Part shown: piece by piece, positions 19,146-26,833 of the stretch | Layout of the letters: each line of letters opens with the position of its first letter | Position numbering within the stretch: position 1 is the first letter of the stretch | Notes under the pieces: generated by a model | What the model saw: only the letters and a program-made list of their open reading frames with translations | Database searches by the model: none | What the model was told of the DNA's origin: nothing | Program-made: the position numbers and the translations under genes | Origin: Conoideocrella luteorostrata | Lineage: Eukaryota > Ascomycota > Sordariomycetes > Hypocreales > Clavicipitaceae | Assembly (NCBI GenBank): GCA_032433595.1 | Contig: JASWJB010000443.1 | Span: 1-28,009, forward strand | Reading direction: 5' to 3' | Length of the DNA: 28,009 bases

Positions 19146-19819
19146 TTAGTACTTCAGCCCACCGACGCCCGATGGCCAAAGTCGTTCAATCTGGGACACG
19201 TCAATATCCTTCGTGTTTCTTGGCTTCCCTTCTGACTCATTGAACAGCCCAAGCTGACTCCGGATTTCACAGATAACCTCCATGTCTTTCGTACCCTGGT
19301 TGCCACCAAACAGCTTATCCATCTCCTCGAGGAGAACTCCTTTCGTTTCAGGAACCAAGAAGAAGACCCAGACGCCCAAACCTACGCAGAAAGCTAGATA
19401 GATGTCAGCAAGCCAAATATGCTTCGATTGTAAAGGTCATGGTGATTACCTAGGAAAAAGTAGAATGTGCCGAATCGCATCGCGGCAAGCATGCGAGGTG
19501 TGATGAGAGCAACGATGAAACTGCAAGCTTTGTTAGTCGGAAGACCTATTCATTAGCTGCATAAAATACAGCGCTAGAACTCACGTTACTCAACCAATTG
19601 CTTCCAATTGCTACACCAACGGCTTGGGAACGTACACCAGGGGCGAAGATCTCAGAAGGCATAATCCAGTTGACGCAGCCAATGCTAAAGGCAAAGTTGG
19701 GCACCCGTAGATACCATCGACTTGTAGCGACACTAGCTATTGGAGTATTTACGCTATCCCACGTAATCGGAGAACAACCACTTAGGTCAGGCTTAACGTT
19801 TTCATACATGTAGATCCAA
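19146..19819 (-). pseudogene. C-terminal remnant of an MFS sugar transporter
   Basis: The minus strand from about 19720 to 19146 encodes the last part of a sugar-porter protein. It reads NFAFSIGCVNWIMPSEIFAP (the PSEIF region between helices 10 and 11), VRSQAVGVAIGSNWLSN, FIVALITPRMLAAMRFGTFYFFL, then VFFLVPETKGVLLEEMDKLF (the PETKG motif after helix 12) and a hydrophilic tail. Introns are suggested near 19570-19525 and 19450-19392, but the first does not keep frame with canonical donor and acceptor, so a frameshift is likely. Everything upstream (about two thirds of a roughly 500-aa permease) is missing: the next sequence is degenerate and then the stop codon of the polyol dehydrogenase at 19820. 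A truncated pseudogene, probably the former cluster transporter. Confidence 0.72.
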
Positions 19820-20954
19820 TCAACCTTGCACCCCTCTAATGAGATTTTTAATGCCTTCCCCCTTTCTTGTCTTCTCCCATGCGTCCGACGCACTCTCGAA
19901 GGCAGTGATGCTGCTTATCATGGCCCGAACAGAAACTTTGCCGGATCCCAACAGCTCCAGTGCCAGCTCGTAGTCTCCAGGGCCATAACGAAACGACGTC
20001 TTTACCACAGTTTCCTTTTCACACATCGCTCCAAGTGGGAGAGATTGATTGGGTTTGCCCATGCCCACTTGGACAAAGATGCCGCCTGCGGCTGATGCGT
20101 AAATACCCGTCTGTGCAGACGATTCAACGCCAGTGCACTCAAGAACAACATCCACCCCGTCGTCAAGCTCTGCCGCCGTCTTAAAACGGTCTGCTTCCTC
20201 GGCTGGTGAGGCGCTGCCGGAAATGAGAAACGTCATGCAACCCAAGAAGGAGCTCGCAAAGTCCAATTTGGTCTTGTTGATATCGGCGATGAAAATCGAT
20301 TTGGCTCCGAATGATTTCGCGACGGCAGCTACAAGAAGTCTAATGGTGCCTGAGCCTTGGACAAGGACCGTCTGGCCGGCTCTCACATCTGCCAGACGGA
20401 CGCCATGAACAGCCACGCTGAGAGGTTCCACCAACACGGCTTCTTGAAGGCTGATGCTGTCGGGTACTTTGTAAAGAAAATCTTCGGGTACCCTGAATAG
20501 GTGGCAGAGAGTTCCGTCTGTGAGCGGAGGGTCGGCAGCAAACCTCATGTCTGGGCAAAGATTGTATTTACCCATCTTGCATCTTTTGCATCGCCTGCAC
20601 GGGATGCCCGGTTCAATGGCGACCCGGTCGCCAACTTTGACACTGCTTACCTGCGACCCAATCGAGTGAACAGTCCCGGAGGCTTCATGGCCCATAACTA
20701 TTGGACTCTCATCCGAGACTTTTCTCGTCACTCCGCCGTGGACCCAGAAATGGACCTGACCAGGAGAGAAAGGTTAATGCGGTAAGCTCGGGGGTTGTAC
20801 ACACGCAGTCTCGACTTACATCACTGCCACAGACACCGACATATTCGATGCGAACTACGACATCGCGAGGATCCCGTACTACCGGAGCTGGTCGGTTTTC
20901 AAATTTGACTTTGCCCGGGCCGTAAAGCACACAGGATCGGTTGGTCTGCATCAT
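19820..20954 (-). CDS. Zinc-dependent polyol (sorbitol/xylitol-type) dehydrogenase, 2 exons
   Basis: Exons 20954-20820 and 20755-19820 (1071 nt, 356 aa) are joined by a 64-bp intron with donor GTAAGT. It is a medium-chain zinc dehydrogenase of the sorbitol/xylitol/L-arabinitol dehydrogenase group, oxidising a polyol to a ketose with NAD+. Catalytic zinc ligands Cys42, His68-Glu69 (GHEASG) and Glu155 are present, as are the four structural zinc cysteines 98, 101, 104 and 112 (CRRCKRCKMGKYNLC). The cofactor motif is unusual: residues 179-184 read GSGTIR, where relatives have GxGxxG, so Arg184 replaces the third Gly. This could weaken NAD binding. I chose the ATG at 20954 because relatives start close to this point. 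The gene is divergent from the MFS permease at 21796 and abuts a transporter relic at its 3' end. Confidence 0.88.
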
Positions 20955-21795
20955 TGTTAGACAATAGCCCTGAAGCTGGACCAAGGATGACATACGGTGT
21001 CCATTTTACTCGGCGCCGCGTGAGCCTTTGTTGCTGAGCACAAAAATAAGACTGCAAGCCCAACTTGGTTCTTAAGCTGAATCTCGGGCAGCAATACTGA
21101 CGGTCCCGATCCTGTAAAATATGTATGTAGGAATAGCTGGCGGCATGGTGCGCCGTACATCACCGCCAGGGGTATTCCTTAGCGTCGGACTGGTGTCGGC
21201 CGACGGCTGTGCGGAGTGGCTGCACCTCATCGGCACCCCGAACAGCCACAAAGGCGCTTAGATGGGATGCTTCCAAAGGTACCGAGTAATTGTGAGCGCC
21301 ACTGCCTTGTAGCTATAGCTCATTAACGCTTCTTGGTATTACCTGGCACCGGCTTTACTGATTTCAATAGCCCAGATTTGTTCAGGTCAAATGCGGCAGA
21401 AACAAGATCTGATTCCGGTGGCTCTGTTACAATAAATGCTCCAAGGCTCTACCACACATCCGGCCAGCGCAAGGTGTATGTAACTGCTATTTGTGCAGTC
21501 AGCGACCACCACAATTATTCAATAATGTGTTAATCTGAATGGAGTGTTGCCCCAGATGGACAAGGCCGCTAGCCTCAGCACACCACTGCCGCGACAAGCT
21601 ACCTCAGTCAATGGCAGCTTCCCCGGAGTGTTGTGGGCCGCGTGGAGTAGTGATTTTTATACAAAGTGGCTGTCGGTATTGACCAGTATATATAGCCGCT
21701 GGATCGTGCCGAGTAAATGGTCCCTTTGATGTAGCAAAGTTGTCCTCATAGAGCTCAGCCATACTATACTCGCAATCGGCAAAACAAAAGTCAAC
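20955..21795. promoter_or_regulatory. Shared divergent promoter of polyol dehydrogenase and sugar permease
   Basis: The 841-bp stretch separates two divergently transcribed genes. It contains the perfect 10-bp palindrome GTCGGCCGAC at 21195-21204 and a CGG-N4-CCG site (CGGCACCCCG) at 21231-21240, in a GC-rich patch rich in CGG triplets (21180-21245). Such sites fit Zn2Cys6 regulators. No gene recognised inside it; the open frames at 21333-21533 and on the minus strand lack any family signature. Confidence 0.5.
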
Positions 21796-23971
21796 ATGGA
21801 AAAAGAAGACTCGGACAGTGCCATGCAAAGCCACAATAACAATACGCACCACGTAGAGACGGCCGGAAATATAGACAACGGAGAAATACTAGAGACCCGA
21901 TTTGCCAGTAAGTGCCATGCAGCCACGAGGAGGCAACATATGCTAACTAACACCTCTGCCCTCGGACGATGGGGTGTTGTTAAAACATTCTGGAAGGCCA
22001 TGATATCCTGCATGATTCTCAATTGGGCAGCTCTCAATGATGGCGTGAGTGCAATGCCACCTTTGCCTGCCCCATACGATGGCTTTAGCTCATCCGCACC
22101 GCAGTTCCAACAGCAAATTCCTGGCAATGTAATCCCCATGCAAGCTTTCATAAACCAAATGGCAGATACGACGATTGATGGCGAGCCCGTCATCAGTGCA
22201 AAGGTTGTATCGTACTGGCAAGGTTTCGCCGAAATGTCCAAGACGATGGGCATGTTCACTGGCGGCTACTTTGCCGATCGCTTCGGCCGAAAGTACGTAA
22301 CGTAGCACACCCACGCATAGACTTATTCAGTTTTCTAATTCAACGGCTGGATATAGAACCGCTCTGCTTGGTGCCATTGTTATACTACTCGGTGGCTCGG
22401 TTGCAGAAATTGCAGCATTCGGCTGGAAAAGCTGGCTCGGAGCGGCTGTTATCGTCCGCACGGGAGTTGGTCTGGCTCAGTCTATCCTTGTCACATATGT
22501 TTCAGAGCTCTCTCCTTTTCAGGTTCGCGGCTTCATGATTGGCGCCTACCAACTATTCATCGCCATCGGACAGCTCATCAGCGCCGTCGCCACTCAGCTT
22601 GTTATCGAGAACCAACCCGGAAAATGGAGACCATTGATTGCGACAGAATTCATTTTCACCGGTGTATATGGATCAGGTTGTTTCCGGTCGCGTGCTTAGC
22701 TAACTTTACATGAATCTTTAGGTCCTAATTGTGCTAATTTGGCTCGTTCCCGAGTCTCATCTTTATTACGCTCGGAAGGGCCTGCATGAAAAGGCAAAAA
22801 GGTCGATGACCAAGCTATACGGGAACGTATCTGACTATGACGTGGTAAGTCGCCAACGCAATAGGCTGGCATATAAAGGTCTTGGTCTAATACTGAGGAT
22901 GCAGGACTACGAATATCGCGTCGTCCAACATGGCATTACGGCCGAACGAGAATTCAGCCAAATACACAATACATCATACATTGAAATCTTCAAAGGCCTC
23001 AACTGGAAACGAACGCTGGCAGGCTGTATAGGCATCTGCAGTCAGTGGACTGCTGGCGCCCCCATTGTCTTTGGCTACTCGACTGTAAGATGTCCACGGT
23101 CGATGGAGTATCCATGAAGCTGACTGTTCTAGTATTTCTTTAAATCCGCTGGCATTAAAGATCCATTCATTGTCACTATCATTACGTACGTGATATGGCG
23201 CAGGCTACTCCGCCACTTCAGCTAACCAGGACTAGCTTCGTCTTGTTGATCGTCTCCATTTTCCCGTCCCTGCTTGCCTGCGAATGCATTTGCCGTCGAC
23301 CGCTCCTTGTAGGGTAAGGAAATAGTTTTGGAACCGACCTTGAGTTGCTCTGTAAGCTAACTGGAATATAGCGGATGCTTTCTCATGCTCGTATTCAATG
23401 TCGCTCTCGGAACAACGGGATTCTTCGAATCTGATTCTGCAGACAAGGCCGCATTGGCATTTTTGCTCCTGTGGGTTATCTGCTACGGCTGCTCTGCAGG
23501 ACCTATTGGCTTTGTGGCATCTGGGGAAACCTCAACTCCCCGCCTGAGAGCTCAGACCACTTCTTTCAATCTCGGTTGCTATGGGCTCGGCTTGTAAGCT
23601 TTCTCTTATCAGTTGACTTAAAGGACCAGTTAATGATCATTTCATAGTGTTGTGTTCCAGTGGAGCGTCTCGTACATGATTAGCCCGGATGCAGGAAACT
23701 TGGGTGTCAAGGCAGTATATGTGTGGGCTGGCCTGTTGGTCCCAACTACTGTCCTTCTCTATCTTTACTACCCCGAGGTCGGTTCCTGAACATATTGTAA
23801 TCTCCTAAGACCAGCTGCTAACTGAGCTATCCTTAGACATACGGTCGAACTTACTGGGAGCTTGACGAGCTTTACGAGAAGAAAATTCCGGCCTGGAGGT
23901 TCAAGGAGACTCAAACACTTTCCGACCAAAGCGGCCATAAGAATAGAGCTCTCATTTCGGGGAATTCGTAA
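21796..23971 (+). CDS. MFS sugar permease, alpha-glucoside/hexose transporter type, 10 exons
   Basis: Exons 21796-22044, 22105-22292, 22357-22663, 22722-22844, 22905-23084, 23133-23185, 23236-23313, 23372-23593, 23648-23777 and 23837-23971 sum to 1665 nt (554 aa). All introns are GT-AG and 48-64 bp. It is a sugar-porter of the fungal maltose/alpha-glucoside permease type: SALGRWGV at the N-terminus, NDG-FQQQIPGN joined across intron 1, GYFADRFGRK (loop 2/3 motif), VSELSPFQVRG, LVPESHLYYARKG (PES motif after helix 6), GETSTPRLRAQT (helix 10/11) and YWELDELYEKKIPAWRF near the end. The PETKG motif is replaced by PETYGRTYWELDELY, as is usual in this subfamily. Twelve hydrophobic spans fit. Expected plasma-membrane proton symporter for a sugar or polyol. 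Intron 1 is 60 bp and stop-free, so a simple frame reading wrongly retains 20 residues. Confidence 0.9.
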
Positions 23972-24251
23972 TAGCTAGGACACCAATATTGAGTTGTGGT
24001 TAGGAGACTAGTGGGCCGGGCACCGGCGATGGTAGAGTGCCTGTAGGGGCTAGCCGTAGCTTATCTTGAACGAGAACACCATTGGTCACAATCAGTAATG
24101 CTGCAACGACTTGTTCTTGACTCAATCAATATATATTAACTTGAAGACAAGTGATACATTTTCTGTATACAATCTAAGAATACTCACCCAGTATACATGT
24201 TTACTCTACGATGTGATCTGCATCTCGCCATCACTCATCCCAGTGTTCGTT
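23972..24251. other. 3' flank of the permease gene
   Basis: No gene recognised. It holds the likely 3' untranslated region of the permease and leads into the dispersed repeat. Confidence 0.4.
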
Positions 24252-24416
24252 TGTCACAAGTGAGCAGCTATGGAAGTCGGTCTCTAAGGCAGTTGAAAAT
24301 TGCCCTTGATTTCTATCTAATTGATGGGGAATTTGACTACTATTTATCTCTGCGATATGCCTCTTCTTCTGGATTCATTTCATTCCATTGATTCAAACGA
24401 TATCGTAGGCTTGCGG
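24252..24416 (+). repeat. Dispersed 165-bp repeat, copy 2
   Basis: Same orientation and length as 6714-6878, about 93% identical by hand. Similarity begins abruptly at TGTCACAAGTGAGCAGC in both copies and ends in the 19-bp tandem region. The sequences outside the repeat are unrelated. The copy lies between the permease gene and the P450 gene. Confidence 0.85.
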
Positions 24417-24540
24417 CGATATCGTCCGTTTTCGATGATATCGTCCGTTTCCGGCGATGTTGAATGCCTCCAGCGATGTTGAGCATCGTACGTTTTTGGT
24501 GATGTTGAGTGTTTCCTGTGACATCGTTGGCGCAACTCGT
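24399..24540 (+). repeat. Degenerate 19-bp minisatellite
   Basis: Units beginning GATATCG or GATGTTG start at 24399, 24418, 24437, 24456 and 24475, exactly 19 bp apart. After one longer interval they start again at 24501 and 24520. The consensus is roughly GATATCGTCCGTTTCCGGC. Copy 1 of the dispersed repeat has only about two to three units (6861, 6880, 6899), so array length differs between copies. Minus-strand open frames across this array (24340-24658) are periodic-sequence artefacts. Confidence 0.85.
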
Positions 24541-24700
24541 ATTCTGATAAACCAGGCTGTATGAAGCCACTTCGTTTTCTATGAATTTTATTTCTTTCTA
24601 CCTCATTGCCCCGAAGATGAAACCAATTTTCGTAAAGAACCGGACAGGAATTATACAACCCTACAAGCAGGAGACCAGTTCTTCTGTTTCGAGTTCATCT

Positions 24701-26203
24701 TCAACTGCGTAGCTTGCAAATGACGGGGAAGTCCCCCGGGTTGGAATTGAACCGCTCTATGGTTTCCAGTTTAGAATCATTGTGAACTTCGAAGTCGAAA
24801 ACCTTGACCAAGCTCGCAATTAGTACAATTTGCTCAAAGTATGCAATATTACGCCCAATGCAAGCTCTCGGGCCTGTGCTAAAAGGCAGGTGGCTATTCA
24901 TCATGACACGCTTCTTTTCCGTGTCCTGGGTAAGCCAACGGTCTGGGATATACTCTGTGGCATTCTCAAAGACGTTTTCTTGGCGTAACAGGGAATAGGT
25001 CGGCACAGACACTGTGACACCTCCCGGAATAAATTTGCCGGCTATCTCGCGGCCGCCGTTAGGAACAACCCGTGGAAGCCCGAAAGAGCTCGCAGGCCGG
25101 ACGCGTAGGGACTCCTCAATACATGCCCGCAGATACGGCAGCCTCGAGGCGATGTCATAAGAAGGAATGTTGTCTGTCGGAAATGCGTCGTCAAGCTCGT
25201 GGCGTAGCTTGGCAAGTACGTGTGGGTGCGTAAACAGCAGAAAGATTGTGTTTGTCAAGGCTGCAGTTGTTGTCTCTGTTCCGGCATTCATCATCGCATT
25301 ACACTCGGCTAGAATTTCTCCCTCGGATAGACCTAAAGTTTCACCTTTGTTGTTCTGCAGCAACTTGGCAAAAAGGTCGTCCGACTCTGGTGGGTTGGCT
25401 AGACGAGTCTTTGTGTTGTGGTAGACAATATTTTCCCAGTCCGTTCCAGCTTTCTTGTAAGGATGGTTCTTGAAGATTGTTTTGGCCAGCGGAAGCCAGG
25501 ATGGCTCGAACGCGAAGGCGGTGTTGAGTACTGTCGCATCTAGCAATGACTGGATAAAAGGTGCTTTGTAAAAGGTACCGCCCTTGGTTTCAGCTGCCAA
25601 CATATCATTTCCACGCTCGAGGCAGTCTAATCTGGCGCTATAAAGAATTCTTCCAAACAGGTCTATTGTGAAATAGTTCAAAACCATCCGCAAATTTACT
25701 TCTTCGTTGGATGTGGCGTGTGACCTTAAGACAGTGTGCAATGAGGTGATGGTCTCCACAAGAACCGGCTCAAGGGCTGTCACTGATTTGGCAGCGAAAG
25801 CGTGAGATAATAACTTGCGTTTCGCTTGGTGCTCAGACTTGACGCGGGTGTCTGCTAAGTTTCGATGTACTCCGGCGGCAGCATCGTACCACGCATCCTT
25901 GAGCATATTTGCACCATGACCATATACGTCGTGCGGTGCACGAGGATCGAGTATTGATACATGGTTAGGCGCGATTCGCACATGGGTTCCCAGTTCCTTG
26001 TGCGCATGGTGTACGGCAAGATAATGCTTTGCTTGCAGATTATGCCGAATTCGCCACATGGATGTGAAGGCAGCATACGAGGGCGCCGGAAATTGTCGAA
26101 GGCCATTTTTGTCTTGCCAAAATCTAATTAAAGGTAATAGCAGAAACGTTAGGACTACAAGTCCCAGGGCGTAGGGCACAATTGGGGTGATAACGAGGAA
26201 CAT
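24701..26203 (-). CDS. Cytochrome P450 monooxygenase, intronless
   Basis: A single frame of 500 aa runs from ATG 26203 to TGA 24703-24701. It has an N-terminal membrane anchor (MFLVITPIVPYALGLVVLTF, about residues 1-25), then a basic/proline hinge. The I-helix oxygen-binding motif AGTETT is at about 307-312, the K-helix ExxR is Glu364 to Arg367, PDRW is near 420-423, and the heme loop FSTGPRACIGRN has thiolate Cys448. All core P450 residues are present, so the enzyme looks functional: an ER-bound monooxygenase using NADPH and a reductase partner. CYP family and substrate cannot be fixed by eye. Unlike most neighbours it has no intron. It is divergent from the regulator-like gene at 26834, and the region between holds a 16-bp perfect palindrome. 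An upstream GTG (26242) also opens the frame, but the ATG sits just before the anchor. Confidence 0.93.
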   Translation of the reverse strand: MFLVITPIVPYALGLVVLTFLLLPLIRFWQDKNGLRQFPAPSYAAFTSMWRIRHNLQAKHYLAVHHAHKELGTHVRIAPNHVSILDPRAPHDVYGHGANMLKDAWYDAAAGVHRNLADTRVKSEHQAKRKLLSHAFAAKSVTALEPVLVETITSLHTVLRSHATSNEEVNLRMVLNYFTIDLFGRILYSARLDCLERGNDMLAAETKGGTFYKAPFIQSLLDATVLNTAFAFEPSWLPLAKTIFKNHPYKKAGTDWENIVYHNTKTRLANPPESDDLFAKLLQNNKGETLGLSEGEILAECNAMMNAGTETTTAALTNTIFLLFTHPHVLAKLRHELDDAFPTDNIPSYDIASRLPYLRACIEESLRVRPASSFGLPRVVPNGGREIAGKFIPGGVTVSVPTYSLLRQENVFENATEYIPDRWLTQDTEKKRVMMNSHLPFSTGPRACIGRNIAYFEQIVLIASLVKVFDFEVHNDSKLETIERFNSNPGDFPVICKLRS

Positions 26204-26833
26204 TGTTCGTGGTTGTTTTTGTGAATATGTGAATGCTTTCACGGGGTTAGGACAATGAATTAGCTACTGGTAGATATAAACAACAATTCCGAAGTATTCT
26301 CGCCGTCCTTTCTTTATACTCGAACTAAACTCGTTGCATAAACATAATTGTCAATTACAGGTTTTGTATAGCCGACATCATGGGTATCGCCAAGCTCATC
26401 CAGCAACGGCAGCGTCCAGATCCGTGCGGAGGTAATTTCCTTTTTGGGCAATACGAAGGACGCGGAGGCGCCTCCGCCTTTCGGACCACCGTCGCCCGCC
26501 CGCTCAAGCACGGTCACCATGGCTCGTTGCTCACGTTCCGCCTCCGGCTGGCAAAATGCCATTGTCATCAGGACGATCATTTGGCGAATCACGTCTAATC
26601 TGCTTTATAGCCGCGTAAACGTCATCATGAATAGTGATTGAAACGAGATGACTCCGTGCCATTGCTTTCCTCAGACAGTGAAAGTTGAAGTTTGGTGTGT
26701 GGGGGAACCCCACGTTCCGTCATGCTGTTCGGACATTCGTGGGCCGAATTGCTCTTAGGTGATGCTTACTCAGGCGTTACCGGCGCTGGGCCATTCTCCT
26801 ACACCAGCGGCTCATTGATCGTTCTAGATTGCC
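26204..26833. promoter_or_regulatory. Divergent promoter region of P450 and second regulator
   Basis: This 630-bp stretch must include the P450 promoter on the left and that of the regulator-like gene on the right. It carries the perfect 16-bp palindrome GCGGAGGCGCCTCCGC at 26462-26477, which contains CGG-N8-CCG. Open frames across 26314-26641 on both strands show no family I recognise; a minus-strand phrase ARIWTLPLLDELGD looks protein-like but I cannot place it, so a small decayed gene is possible. Confidence 0.5.
26462..26477. promoter_or_regulatory. 16-bp perfect palindrome, possible regulator-binding site
   Basis: GCGGAGGCGCCTCCGC reads identically on both strands. CGG half-sites face each other with eight bases between, a layout compatible with a Zn2Cys6 dimer. 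Location between divergent genes supports a regulatory reading; binding is not shown. Confidence 0.5.

Noticed and set aside
24340..24658. Minus-strand open frames across the 19-bp array
   Set aside because: They translate a periodic repeat and are not conserved in repeat copy 1, where the same frame is broken.
26204..26242. N-terminal extension of the P450
   Set aside because: It opens with GTG, not ATG. The ATG at 26203 directly precedes the membrane anchor, as usual for microsomal P450s.
26314..26641. Open frames on both strands between P450 and the second regulator
   Set aside because: One minus-strand phrase looks protein-like, but I cannot assign it to a family, and the location is a divergent promoter. 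Left as a possibility only.
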